Shown here one piece after another: positions 32,686-43,325 of a stretch of 64,000 nt of DNA. Origin of the DNA: Portunus trituberculatus (taxonomy: Eukaryota; Arthropoda; Malacostraca; Decapoda; Portunidae). Positions within the stretch are counted from its first letter, which is position 1. Each line of letters opens with the position of its first letter. Both the position numbers and the translations under genes were made by a program. The stretch is from contig NC_059299.1 in NCBI RefSeq assembly GCF_017591435.1, positions 6,675,980-6,739,979 of the forward strand, written 5' to 3'. The notes beneath the pieces were generated by a model. It saw only the letters and a list, made by a program, of their open reading frames with translations, searched no databases and was not told the origin of the DNA.

Positions 32686-33198
32686 TTCTCTCCCTTCCCT
32701 TCCTCCTCTTCCTCCTCCTCCCTAACTTTCCTCTCCTAATCCTCGTCCTCCTTCGCCCTCTGACTTCCTCCTCTCTTCTCCTCTCATCTTAGCTCTCCTT
32801 CCCTCCTCTCATGACTTCCCTTCCTCCTCTTATTTCTCCTCCACCTTCTCCTCTGACTTATTCCTGTCTTCCCCTCCTCTCTTGGCCTCACTCCTTACCT
32901 CCTCCTTGCCTCCACCCTCTCTTACTCTTGACTTTCATTACTCCTTACTCCTCCTCACTCCTCCTCCCTCATCTTAGCCTTGCCCTACTTTCCTCCAGCT
33001 TTCCCTTCCCTTCCTCTTCCTCCTTCTGAATTCATTGTTAAGGTGGGAGATAGGCTGGTGAGTGTGATGAGTGTTGGCTCATCCACTTGTAAATGAAATG
33101 GATTTGGCCTGGATGAGATAAAATGTACTGGATATTCAGAATGTGTGGTCAAAATGCTCTTATTTCTACTGTTGCTCTGATTTTTTTTACCAGCTCTT

Positions 33199-33227
33199 AC
33201 TACTACTACTTCTTCTACTACTGCTAT

Positions 33228-33267
<40 letters not shown>

Positions 33268-33305
33268 GTTATTACTACTACTACTACTACTAATACGAAT
33301 GTTGT

Positions 33306-33364
<59 letters not shown>

Positions 33365-33376
33365 ATACGAATGTTG

Positions 33377-33417
<41 letters not shown>
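33199..33417. repeat. (ACT)n array with a 72-bp internal duplication
   Basis: About 70 ACT/CTA triplets. A unique marker (TAATACGAATGTTGT) occurs at 33291 and again at 33363, so a 72-bp segment of the array was duplicated as a block. The Val/Leu-rich frames on both strands are artefacts. Confidence 0.97.
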
Positions 33418-33494
33418 ATCGATGGATTACACATGGGGTATAATGCTAAACAGAAAATGAAAATACGAAGCTTATGTAGTTCTTGTGTTGCTCT

Positions 33495-33537
33495 TCTTCC
33501 TCCTCCTCCTCCTCCTCCTCCTCCTCCTCCTCCTCCT
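33495..33537. repeat. (TCC)n microsatellite
   Basis: 14 triplets. A short (CAC)n follows at 33683-33707. Confidence 0.97.
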
Positions 33538-33989
33538 TTTCTTACTACTTCAAAACTACTCCTACTGTTTCTAAAAATCACCACTTCATCAAAAATAGAA
33601 GCAAAATAAACTTGGAAATACAAAATACATTCTCAAACACAATACACTCCACTGTTTCTCCTACTCTTGTTCCCCGTTCACCCACCACCACCACCACCAC
33701 CATCACCACCCTCTTCCTCTCCCTCCTCTTACAAGATCTACACGATTCGCGGCCACGGGAACTCTGATATTCTAATACAAACACAACTGATCCAAAGTCC
33801 CGCCATTGGAGGGGATCAAGAGGGACCAGAAGACGAGGGCGCAGCGAGGGGAGGCCCACAAACCCGCCACAGTGGGAACAGAAGACCAACACGAAGGGGA
33901 AATAAGGTCATCGAATCAATAGAACCTTGGGAGAAACCGTAAACTTAGACAAAACCGATGGAAAACAAGAAACATGGCACAAATAAGAA

Positions 33990-35170
33990 ATAACAGAGAA
34001 ATAAGTGCAAGAATGGAAGGGAATGAAAGAGAAAAGCAAAGCGAAGTTAGAACGTTAAAAAGAGATACGAGGCGAAGATAAGAAGAACGTTATAAAAGAC
34101 GAGACTATTTTGAAGAACCGATGAAAAGCAGAAAACGTAGCACAAAGAAAAATAAAGGTGAAAATGGAAATGAATGTAAGAGAAACAAAGCGAAAATGTT
34201 AAGAATGTTAAAAAAATACATAATACTTTGAAGAAGAGACAGAACACAGAAAACAAGGAAGAAATAAGAAATGAAGACAAGTAACAGCTTGAGAAAGGAA
34301 GGGAATGAAAGAAAAACAAAATATAAAAGGATGTATCAATGTTAAGAAGAAAATGAGGGATTGTATAAATAAAGAGACATAAAACTGAAAGCAGAACAAA
34401 AATAAAAGAGAGAAAGAAAAACAAGAGCGTACGAATGAAAGAGAGAGAAAGAGAAACGAAGCGTAAAAGGAGATATTGAAGCTAAGAAAATAAGAAATAA
34501 TACAAATGAAGAGAGAGAGAGAGAGAGAGAAAGAGAGTTGATGGGAAAGAAAATATGAAAGGAATTGAGAAAGGAAACCAATAAAAGAGATCAGGAGAAA
34601 GAATAGAGCACGATTGGAGGAGAATTAGAGGGAACAAGAAGCCATTCGGATGAAGAAAAGAAAGACGGTAAGGGAGAAACAGATGTGATTGGAGAGAGAA
34701 TAAATGACGGGGATGATAGATAAAAGACGAAGCAAAGTAAGAAATAAGGAAGATAGAGAAGAAGCAAGGGAAAACAAGGAGAGCCATACAGAAAGGTAAG
34801 AGGAAGGGAAAAGATAAAAGATAAAAAAAGGTGATAGATGATAACGAAATGAGAAATGAGGAAATGCATGAGATAAAAGAGAAATACAAATGTTAGGAAG
34901 GAATATATATATAAGTGTAAAGGAAACCTAGAACGGTGAAGAAAACTTGAGAGAGGCAGCGAAGAGGAAGAGAGATAAAAAGAGAATATGGAGGGAAATG
35001 AGACGAACCACATAAAAGAAAAAGGAAACAAGATATAAGGAAGAGAAACAATGTACGAATGGAATGGAAACGAAAGTAAGAGGGACCATGAAACTTGAGA
35101 AAGACGAGAAGGAAAAAAAAAAGGAAGAGAAGCGATAGAAATAGGAAGAAAATGAGAGAGAAATCACGCA
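33990..35170. repeat. A/G-rich block with degenerate tandem structure
   Basis: The + strand is strongly purine. A loosely conserved unit recurs at about 34015, 34165, 34300, 34430 and further. It carries GGGAATGAAAGAGAAAAGCA, AAGCGAAG/AAGCGTAAAAGGA and GTTAGAACGTTAAAAAGA motifs at about 125-150 bp spacing. Reverse-strand Phe/Ser/Leu frames of up to 146 codons arise from this bias and have no domains. Confidence 0.65.
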
Positions 35171-35470
35171 AAAGGAGGAGGATAGTCTCAACACATCTAA
35201 GGGCTCCTGCAGAAGTAAGAGGCGAGAGGGGCGGGAAGAGGCAATAAAGAGGCTAATTAGCAAATATTTAAGAGGTAAACTTTCTAGCCTGGTGTGGGTC
35301 GGCGCAGGTAAATATGGTGAACTTTAATTGTGAAATTATGCACAACGGAGAGCCGGTTGTGCCTCACGGGATCCGAAATGGCGCACCTAATTGGCCACGA
35401 CTCCGAGATACCAACGATAAGGCGGCAGAGATTGTGAAATTCTAACTTTACCTCTTATTCCTCCGTGATT
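35171..35470. other. Repeat-poor island
   Basis: Balanced-composition DNA, including GGCGCACCTAATTGGCCACG near 35385 and AGCCTGGTGTGGGTCGGCGC near 35285. A homeodomain-like TAATTG core is present. No coding signature is seen. It could be a conserved regulatory element. Confidence 0.3.
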
Positions 35471-35752
35471 CCTCCTCCTCCTCCTCCTTCTTCGCCTTTT
35501 GTTTCTTCCTTATCGTTGTTGCATTAATTCTCGTCCGGCTGAGCACATTCACGCCCTTTGTTGGTAATGGTTTTCTGTCTGCCAGGGGAGGGAGGTGGAG
35601 AGGCAGGGCGCAGTGTGGGAGTGGAGATATACAGCCCTCGTCCGCTGCATCGAGGCCTTTGTCGCCACTCCAAGATCCCAATTAACGGGGGAAAAGAATG
35701 CAAGGCGCGAAACTCATTATCAATTTATAGAGTGGGGAAGTAAGTGCCTGTG

Positions 35753-35754
<2 letters not shown>

Positions 35755-35811
<57 letters not shown>
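35755..35811. repeat. (TG)n microsatellite
   Basis: About 28 units. Confidence 0.99.
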
Positions 35812-35814
<3 letters not shown>

Positions 35815-36001
35815 GCCAATCTATTTCTGATGTCATAATTGACATTATAAATATCACGAACAAAAAAACAAGAAAAAAAAAAGAACATCAGACCATGACA
35901 CAGATCCCTCCTAGGCTGGTTTGCTGCACTACACTCAACACTAATCAAGGGAGACAAGTCAGTCAAGCCAACACATGGCGACTCGTGGCGGTGAAGGAAG
36001 A

Positions 36002-36003
<2 letters not shown>

Positions 36004-36071
<68 letters not shown>

Positions 36072-36148
36072 ATAGTAGTAGTAGTAGTAGTAGTAGCAGT
36101 AGTAGTAGTCGTAACAGTAATAGTAGTAGTAGTAGTAGTAGTAGTAGA
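36004..36148. repeat. (AGT)n microsatellite
   Basis: About 48 triplets with a few point interruptions (AAT, CAG, GTC, AAC). It directly abuts the dispersed repeat fragment that starts at 36148. Confidence 0.99.
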
Positions 36149-36250
36149 ACATAAGAACATGGAATTAGGTAGCTTTTCTCATACAGGGAGTGCCACATGT
36201 AGGTTTGACAGTCTCTTGCAGCTTCCCTATTTTATGTTCCTCTGTAAAAG
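36148..36250 (-). mobile_element. Fragment of dispersed repeat D (LINE-like tail), copy 1
   Basis: On the - strand it reads GAACATAAAATAGGGAAGCT, GCAAGAGACTG, CCTACATGTGGCACTCCCTG, TATGAGAAAAGCTACC and TAATTCCATG. It aligns with + strand segments at 46375-46530 and 55425-55530. I recall such AACATAAGAAATAAGGGAAG sequences as abundant in decapods. The parent family is not certain. Confidence 0.75.
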
Positions 36251-36604
36251 TGAGAGTTACCCCTGTGGCGGCAGCATCGTAAGTGGCAGCAGCGTGTGGC
36301 GGCACCCCTTGTTTGTGGCGGTACCTTGAGAATGTATTCATGATCTGACACAGCGGAGCACGGCCACGCCTCGCCACAGGACACACGGCATTAGTATGGA
36401 GATGAACCCCACGCGCACAAACACACATACATACACACATACAGCTTTCCCTTTACCAATCTCAGCCCCTTGCTTCCTCCTTATACCTTAGAAGATTCCC
36501 TTATATACAACCTAATACCGAATCATTCTTTTCAAGGTAACCAGAACAGCTAGACTCTATTCCTTCACTCTACCGTAAGTAAACAGAATTCTAACCACAT
36601 CATG

Positions 36605-36840
36605 ACTTCAAACTCTATAAATCTCTATAAATCAAACCCTCCATAAATCAGAACTCTATAAACTCTATAACTCTGTAAATCAAACTCTATAAATCTCTAT
36701 AAATCACACCCTCTATAAATCAAACTCTATAAATCTCTATAAATCAAGCTCTATAAATCTCTGTAAATCAAACAGTCTATAAATCAAACTCTATAAATCT
36801 CTATATATCAAATCCTCTATAAATCAAACTCTATAAATAA
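36605..36840. repeat. Minisatellite of CTCTATAAATCAAA
   Basis: A 12-31 bp unit (CTCTATAAATCTCTATAAAT followed by CAAACT) is repeated about 10 times with variants (CTCCATAAATCAGAA, CTCTGTAAATCAAAC). The many TATAAAT strings are a consequence of the repeat and not promoters. Confidence 0.95.
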
Positions 36841-37004
36841 ACAACAACTTAACAATAATTCATACTAATCTGGACGTGATTGAACTCAGTGGGAAATAGA
36901 GCTAAACCTTAAACATTATATCTCAACTAGTCTTATTCCCTATCTCCTTTGTTTGTCCCTCCAGTCGATTCTAACTCCCTAGGGTCCCTGTTTCCCTCAC
37001 CTCC

Positions 37005-37010
<6 letters not shown>

Positions 37011-37081
<71 letters not shown>
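37011..37081. repeat. (CT)n microsatellite
   Basis: About 35 perfect units. Confidence 0.99.
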
Positions 37082-37083
<2 letters not shown>

Positions 37084-37228
37084 TCTCCTTTCCTGTTCCC
37101 ATCAACGCCATTCTTGAAGCTCGGGAATGAGGTCAGACAATGGCGGGACTCGAGTGACATTTGAAGGTTTATAAACACGTAAGTTGTTGGGCGATTTTTT
37201 AGAGTTGGTGTAAAGTTGTTTAGATGAG

Positions 37229-37230
<2 letters not shown>

Positions 37231-37319
<89 letters not shown>
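37231..37319. repeat. (GT)n microsatellite
   Basis: About 44 perfect units, in inverted relation to the (AC)n at 37426. Confidence 0.99.
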
Positions 37320-37423
37320 GCCATGTGGATCCTTCAGCATGTAATTAATTGAAGGAATTATATTACTTACTTATGATTTTTTCCTCTTAATGCAGAAAAT
37401 ACGTTAACTCATGCCGATATATG

Positions 37424-37425
<2 letters not shown>

Positions 37426-37516
<91 letters not shown>
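37426..37516. repeat. (AC)n microsatellite
   Basis: About 45 units ending directly at the 5' end of the tRNA-Val-like SINE. Confidence 0.99.
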
Positions 37517-37517
<1 letters not shown>

Positions 37518-37801
37518 ACGTAGTATAGTGGTTAGCACGCTCGACTCACAATCGAGAGGCCCGGGTTTGAATCCAGGAAAGCGGCGAGGCAAATGGGCAA
37601 GCCTCTTAATGTGTGGACCCTGTTTACCTAGCAGTAAAAATAGGTACGGGATGTAACTCGAGGGGTTGTGGCCTCGCTTTCCCGGTATGTGTTGTGTGTG
37701 ATGTGGTCTCAGTCCTACCCGAAGATCGGTCTATGAGCTCTGAGCTCGCTCCGTAATGGGGAAGACTGGCTGGGTGACCAGCAGGCGACCGAGGAGGTGA
37801 G

Positions 37802-37803
<2 letters not shown>
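37517..37803 (+). mobile_element. tRNA-Val-like SINE, family C
   Basis: The head closely resembles a tRNA. It has an A-box TAGTATAGTGG at 37521-37531. A 5-bp anticodon stem (CTCGA/TCGAG) encloses a 7-nt loop CTCACAA with anticodon CAC at 37547-37549 (Val). A B-box GGTTTGAATCC lies at 37564-37574. The acceptor arm does not close, so this is not a functional tRNA gene. A tRNA-unrelated body follows (GGCAAGCCTCTTAATGTGTG, TACGGGATGTAACTCGAGGG, GATCGGTCTATGAGCTCTGA, GTGACCAGCAGGCGACCGAG). I recall this body from crab genomes. The element runs straight into (CA)n. Confidence 0.88.
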
Positions 37804-37867
<64 letters not shown>

Positions 37868-37872
37868 ACACA

Positions 37873-37931
<59 letters not shown>
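37804..37931. repeat. (CA)n microsatellite, interrupted
   Basis: (CA)n at 37804-37865, a GTACACAG interruption, then (CA)n to 37931. It is probably the expanded tail of the SINE, or the second half of an array the SINE entered. Confidence 0.99.
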
Positions 37932-37933
<2 letters not shown>

Positions 37934-38147
37934 GCGGACAACCAAAACTTATAATACAATTAACATCAAAGGATCGCACTTTAACTCACCGGGTCGTCTG
38001 CCACCTGCCACGGCCCGTCCCCGCATCCCTCCACCTCCTCCAGCCCAGCCCTGAGGCCTCCAAACTCCCCACCTCGCTAACTCCTACGCCGAAGTTAGAA
38101 TGGAGACATCACTCACCCAGGCGGGCACTACGTAGAGGGCAGAACCA

Positions 38148-38400
38148 CCCCTTCTATATTTTGAGGGTTAGGAAGACGAGAAGGGGAAGAGAGGCATGTC
38201 TGAGTGTTACCTTCAACCACCACCACCATCACCACCATCACTTCTACTGCTACTATTACTATATAACAGTGCATCCCCTTTCTATAATTTGAGGGTTAGG
38301 AAGGCAAGCGAGGGATAGAAAGGGAGGCACGTCTGAGCATCCCCTTCATCGACTATCACCACTACCATTACTACTACTACTATTACTACTACTACTTTTA
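38148..38400. repeat. Two-copy tandem duplication, unit about 128 bp
   Basis: CCCCTTCTATATTTTGAGGG with TTAGGAAGACGAGAAGGGGA and GGCATGTCTGAGTGTTACCT recurs as CTATAATTTGAGGGTTAGGA with GGGAGGCACGTCTGAGCATC (offset 128). Each copy ends in CAC/ACT triplets. Confidence 0.88.
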
Positions 38401-38402
38401 TT

Positions 38403-38612
38403 TTGTTTTATTTTATTTTATTTTATTTTTGTATTTTTTTTACGTTATGGCCTATATTGCCTGTAGGAAACACTTGAAGAGTATATGTGGGAAGCGCTGT
38501 TCAGTTTCCGCCCATTAGTAGCGCAGGCAATCTTATTTATATCGCATCTTTGGTGTAACCACCTAGAACCTAGAATCCCACGCTCACCACCTTATCCACT
38601 ACGCCACCGCCG
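38403..38612 (-). mobile_element. tRNA-derived SINE, family B, copy 1 (internally deleted)
   Basis: On the - strand it starts GGCGGCGGTGGCGTAGTGGA (A-box TGGCGTAGTGG at 38596-38606) and continues TAAGGTGGTGAGCGTGGGAT. It then jumps to TCTAGGTGGTTACACCAAAG, lacking the B box present in copy 2. The 3' part (ATTGCCTGCGCTACTAATGG, CCTACAGGCAATATAGGCC) and T-rich/poly(A) end at 38403-38440 match copy 2. Loss of the B box should abolish Pol III transcription. Confidence 0.88.
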
Positions 38613-38650
38613 CCGTCGTCTACTTCTACGACTACTACTATTGCAACTAT

Positions 38651-38963
38651 AAGGAGGCGGTGGCGTAGTGGATAAGGTGGTGAGCGTGGGATCGGACAGA
38701 ACCTGTAGGTTCGAATCCCACCACATACCGTTTGGAAGCCTTGCTATTTGTCGAGTGGTTTAAAGTTACCTACATGTCACCATGATACTCAGGTTCTAGG
38801 TGATTACAACAAAGATGTGCTTTGGTGGTGATATGAGCCCTAATATGGGTACCACTATAAATAAAATTGCCTGCGCCACTAATGGGAGGATGTTTAACAG
38901 CGCTCTTCAAGTTACCTACAGGCGCTATAGGCCAGGACAAAAAAAAAAAAAAAAAAAAATAAA
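38651..38963 (+). mobile_element. tRNA-derived SINE, family B, copy 2 (full length)
   Basis: A-box TGGCGTAGTGG at 38661-38671 and B-box GGTTCGAATCC at 38708-38718. The body has CTCAGGTTCTAGGTGATTAC, ATTGCCTGCGCCACTAATGG and CTACAGGCGCTATAGGCC. A poly(A) tail of about 20 A lies at 38939-38959. It lies head to head with copy 1, separated by 38 bp that include (CTA)n. The 189-codon frame beginning in it is not a gene. Confidence 0.92.
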
Positions 38964-39257
38964 TAACTTCAACTACCTCCCATCCTTGAAGTTACATGTT
39001 GTAGACAGTTTGGTGCTTGAAAGAACAAAAGAATGTTGTGGGGATGAGCTAGACCACTACCACCACCACCACCAGTACCTCAACCACCACCACCACCACC
39101 AGCACCTCCCGACTCAGCAAAATGTTATAATTAGTTCCTCAAGAGTTAGGACCGTAAATACATCGCCGTCGACTGGCCAAGAACCACCCCGGGATATAAT
39201 AATAACGTTCTCTTTATTCTGTGCTTTCCTCTTCCAGCGAGTTCAGATGTGGTACAA
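38964..39257. other. Non-coding stretch with (CAC)n runs
   Basis: Two short (CAC)n runs lie near 39058-39074 and 39086-39101. The rest is unremarkable. Confidence 0.5.
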
Positions 39258-39475
39258 AGCTCGTATTCTCAAACACTTCTGTACTTCACCTCACTATTTC
39301 GAAAGGCTTCATCTATTTTTACACGAGTTTTTAAGATGTTGTTGCTGTTTTAGACGCAGATTGACATGATTTCTACATTATCAACTGGAGAAACACTTGA
39401 AAAAACGCTAGTCATCTTTGTGACCTTGGAAAATGGTCGTGGTGAGAGAGCAAAGCATTTCAGAGTACGAACCCA
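39258..39475 (-). mobile_element. MITE-like family M, copy 7
   Basis: Left end AGCTCGTATTCTCAAACACT; centre TGATTTCTACATTATCAACT and GGAGAAACACTTGAAAAAAC; right end CCTTGGAAAATGGTCGTGGT, GAGAGAGCAAAGCATTTCAG and AGTACGAACC. Full length. Confidence 0.87.
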
Positions 39476-39539
39476 AGTCTCGAAGCTTCGCGGGCCTTAG
39501 GAATGTTCTGTTTGCTGGTCTGTATCATTGGGAGATTGT

Positions 39540-40280
39540 CTGGGTCTGATCTCCACCGTGTTCTATCCTGACTTTCCATTCAGACCGCTCCATGCATCTG
39601 TCAGTCCGGAATTTGAGTGAGAAATGTCGTTTCCCGGACAAATGTCTTCTGATTTCACTCGCATTCTGATTCATCTCCCTGTTGGAGTTGCCTGTTCCTA
39701 CGCTGCATTCGATGTCCTTTCTGTCTTCTTCATCCCCTTCCCACCTGTTTCTCTCTCTCTTGATCATTTCCTCATATTTTCTCTATTTCCCTATTTATCC
39801 TATAATTTTCTTTTGTTCCAATGTATTTAGCATCTTATGACTATCCTTCTCTATATTTCTCTTTCCTCTCTTCTTTCATATTCCATTATCTTTTCTCCTT
39901 CTCACTTTCCTACGCTTTTGTATTGATCGTTGTCCTCTCTTCCCTTCCTTTCCCATTTATCCATAGTTTTTTATTTTCATTCCATCTATTTAAATTTTTC
40001 CATCTATTTCATAACCTTTCTCTCCCTTTCCCTCCATGCCTTTAAACAACATTCCATTCTCTCTCTCTCTCTCTCTCTCTCTCTTCACGCTTCAGCACTT
40101 CTTCCTCACAGCTTCCCCTCCCTCCACCTCTCTCTCAACCCTTTCCCTCTTCCAGCCAAGCACTCTACTACCTCCACGAAACAGAGTCATTTCCTATCAT
40201 CCATCATCCTTCCCAGCCTAACACCCACGCCTACAGATCCACCCCGAGCATCCACGTGTTCGCCAGGGCCTAGGGACTTG
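39540..40280. other. Pyrimidine-rich block
   Basis: C/T-rich + strand from about 39720 to 40210, with (CT)13 at 40059-40084. Open frames of 61-120 codons here are composition-driven. Confidence 0.6.
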
Positions 40281-40379
40281 AATGTAAATTAAGGGAACAC
40301 GGGCCACCTGCGCTCCTCAATTTTACACTTGTATTGGCCGGTATTGTCTCCTGGGTGACGGTCAGAGTGTGGGATGTGC

Positions 40380-41050
40380 GAGGGTGTTATGGGGGAGGAA
40401 GGAGAGGGAGGCAAAGGTGGAGGATAGGAAGGGATGGAGGAGGAAAAGGAAGAGGTATAGGAGAGAAAATGAAGCGATATATAAAGGGTATGGGATGGTG
40501 GAATGATTAAGGGTGAAGACTGAGGAGGAAAAAAGAGGAGAGGGAAAAGGAAAGGTGATATAGAAAAGAGCAAGAATTGAGGCTATGAGGTAATGACTGA
40601 AAATGAAAGCAAAAAGAATGGTGGTGATGATGATGAAGGAGGAAATGGAGGGGGAGAGGATAGTAAGGATGCTGGAATATAATAAGAATAGAGGGACGGT
40701 AGTTATCATGGGAGAGATGAAAGAAAAGAAAAGGGAAAGGAAACAGTGAATAGAATATCATGAAAAAAGATGAAAATTGAAGGAAGAAGGAAGAGGAGAG
40801 GAAGAGAAAGTTGATGGAAGAAAGTGCGAAGAGATGATAAGTAAGGAAGAACCAGAATGAGGAAAGAGACACATGATGAAACAGACTAAGGGTAAAGATA
40901 ATAACTGAAAAAAAAGATGAAAAAGAGAAAAGGGGAGAAACAAATTAACACATTAGAGTAGAGAGAGAGAGATGATGAAGAGATGGAACAGAAAAGAAAA
41001 AAAAGATGGAATAAATAACAGGAAATGATAACAAAAGAAGAAATTAACAA
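40380..41050. other. Polypurine block
   Basis: A/G-rich + strand (GGAGGAAGGAGAGGGAGGCA to GAAAAGAAAAAAAAGATGGA). It is the mirror of the preceding pyrimidine block only 100 bp away. Reverse-strand frames are artefacts. No clear tandem unit was found. Confidence 0.65.
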
Positions 41051-41392
41051 GGATTACGAAGGATATTAAACATCAATGGATCCTTAAGCCCTTCATAGAC
41101 TGCTTAATGAAACAGCTCTGCACGAAAAAGAGGAATAAGAGGTAAGGGATAATGATACAAGAGAATAAGGATAAGGCTGATAATCACGACGTTTCTGGAA
41201 GCAAATCAAACTCTCCTACGTACAATTTGAGAGCAGTTAACGTGAATTATCCCCACCTCGAGTTGAGCTGCTTGTGTCAGACGTGTAAGTGATCTCTCAA
41301 ACACTGTGCTCTCTAACGCTTTATCTTCCGCTCGTCCTCCTGCGGGATTACTGTAGCTTCACCTTCTTTCCTGGCGCTGTGTCACTTTGGAT

Positions 41393-41548
41393 TGTATTCT
41401 GCAACATTGCGCCACATCTCTAGTTTCTAAAGGCTCTTGTTAAAATTATTGTTTTTTTTTTAAGGGTGTTTTTTTTATTTATTTTTTTTTATTCTAGAGA
41501 TAGATTGATAAGATTTCTACATTTTTATTCTGAGACACTTCTACGTTG

Positions 41549-41600
<52 letters not shown>

Positions 41601-41848
41601 CTTAACCAATTTTCTCCCTTTTCTCTCTCTATTTCTCTTTTTATCCTCACGTTTCCTCTACTGCTTTCAAAAGGATTTAGTTAGAATTACGCTTCTTTTT
41701 TTATGGTGTTTTCCTTTGATTCCAGTGAGAGATTAATGAAATTTCCACATTACTAAAAGGAGAAACGGTATTGAGAACATGGCTTATCATCTCCAAGGCC
41801 TTTGAAAGTAGTAGTGGTTAGAGTTAAAGCGTTTCTGAATACACCTTT
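41393..41848 (-). mobile_element. MITE-like family M, copy 8, split by (CT)n and partly duplicated
   Basis: 41393-41540 has TTGTATTCTGCAACATTGCG, CTAAAGGCTCTTG and TAGATTGATAAGATTTCTAC. A (CT)n-rich segment follows (41549-41599). A second inner part then begins (CTACTGCTTTCAAAAGGATT, GTGAGAGATTAATGAAATTT). It finishes with CCAAGGCCTTTGAAAGTAGT and TTAAAGCGTTTCTGAATACA. The middle is therefore present twice, as in copy 4. Confidence 0.8.
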
Positions 41849-41859
41849 TGTTGCGCCGC

Positions 41860-43105
41860 CCCGCCAAAAAAAAAAAAAAAATATTCAGCCTATCATTTAA
41901 TCAATCTTTAATTTCCCCACTACTCTCGCATCACAAAAAAAAAAAGAAAGAAAGTAGGCAAACAATAAGTAAAGATGAAATGAGCAGGTTTTTTTTCCTC
42001 TATTTTTCTCTTTTATATTTTGTAGGTGGGATTATAAGTACTCTTTTTATTTCTTCTTTTTTTTATGTCCTCGGATTGTGAAAACAGTAACGCAAAATCC
42101 TTCCTCACATCGCTACAATTTCAAGAACGGAGGCTTGAAAAAGTGGTGGTATTTTAGCCAAAGAGAGAATGTCATATCGAGGAGACCACTAAACTACGAC
42201 CCTTTCTATTCTTTATCTTTTCCATACTTTTTTCCATCTAGAGAAGAGCAGTGTGGGCGGCAGTGGGCGGGAAATGTGCACTGGGTGAGATAAAGCAGTA
42301 GAAAATGGGACATATGACAGAAAACGAGGGATAAAACGAGGGAACAAACTAGTAAACCATGATTCTTTTATATGAACCAATTTTTTTCCCTGCTTTAGTA
42401 TAGTCATGTAAGCGGCAAAGGCTGTGTGTGTCTGTGTGTCTGTGAGTGTGGGGAGGGCCTACGTGCGTGATGAGGGAAGTTTGAGGGAGAAATACATGGT
42501 ACATAGACGGGGAAGGGACACCACTAAACCATGATCCCTTTTACCAAGTTTTCTCATCTTCAGGACAGCTGTGTGGATGGCGGCGGCGGGAGCAGTGTGA
42601 ATAGTGAGGGAAGGCAGCGGCAGTGGGTAAGATACAAGGTGGAGGCGGAGGAGAAGACGCAGTTGGGTATTGGTATCACACGTGGAGGAAGAGTGCGAGA
42701 TGGAGTTGAGAAGTGTGAAAGAGTGTTTTTGAGGGTGCGCTGAGGTGTGAAGGGTGCCTGGTGCGTGGGAGAGTGGAGAGCGGTAGAGGGGACCGGTGTG
42801 GGGAGAGTGTAGTGGTGTCGGGAGTGTTTTCAGTGGGAGTTCCGAGTGGGAGTTCGGAGGGAGTGAGATGTAAGACTTTAAAAAACAACGGTAATATACG
42901 AAGCTTTCCTGATATTTGCCTTTACTATACTATATCTCTTGATTTAAATAGTGTAAACAATCTCGTGAGGGCCAATAAATCTGTTGCTGTTTGTTCTTAC
43001 TTACCCAGCTATCTTTGTGTCTCCTAAAACTAAAGACAAACAAGAAATTAGGGTCACGGGATAACTCACGCAATAAACTCGTCAGGGCAGAGCCAGCGGA
43101 ACAGT
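41860..43105. other. Non-coding stretch with a partial direct duplication
   Basis: ACCACTAAACTACGACCCTT near 42186 and ACCACTAAACCATGATCCCT near 42520 start related segments that also share CAGTGTGGGCGGCAGTGGGC / CAGTGTGAATAGTGAGGG style sequence and a GTGAGATAAAG/GGTAAGATACAAG segment. A third weaker AGTAAACCATGATTCTTTTA lies at 42351. This suggests an approximately 170-bp tandem unit. No gene is supported. Confidence 0.5.
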
Positions 43106-43325
43106 GACCCGTAATCAAACATACTTAGCTCTCACCACAACTATTTCCAATGGTCACAGAGAAGATTAGCCACGTTGTCAAGAGTGCTTCTCCTGTTCAT
43201 AATGGTAAAATCTTGTTAATCTATGGCTGTAACCAGAAGAACATGACTAAAAACTCCTGTAGCTTCAAATCGAGCCTTTTGAAATTATTGGAGGTGCGGA
43301 GTAGAAGTGTTCTCGAATATCTGTC
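43106..43325 (+). mobile_element. MITE-like family M, copy 9
   Basis: Left end GACCCGTAATCAAACATACT, TAGCTCTCACCACAACTATT and TGGTCACAGAGAAGATTAGC; centre AGTGCTTCTCCTGTTCATAA and CTGTAGCTTCAAATCGAGCC; right end GAAGTGTTCTCGAATATCTG. Diverged but full length. Confidence 0.84.

Noticed and set aside
33143..33623. Leu-rich + frame and 212-codon - frame resembling membrane proteins
   Set aside because: The apparent transmembrane character comes from (ACT)n and (TCC)n triplets and not from a gene.
35682..36152. Tyr-rich reverse-strand frame and Val-rich forward frame
   Set aside because: Both are translations of (AGT)n and (TG)n arrays and have no independent coding evidence.
36605..36840. Cluster of core promoters (TATAAAT)
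   Set aside because: TATA strings are part of a tandem repeat with no initiator or downstream gene.
37517..37590. Functional tRNA-Val (CAC) gene
   Set aside because: The D arm, anticodon arm and B box look tRNA-like. However, the sequence 5' of the A box is (AC)n, the acceptor stem cannot close, and the sequence continues into a SINE body.
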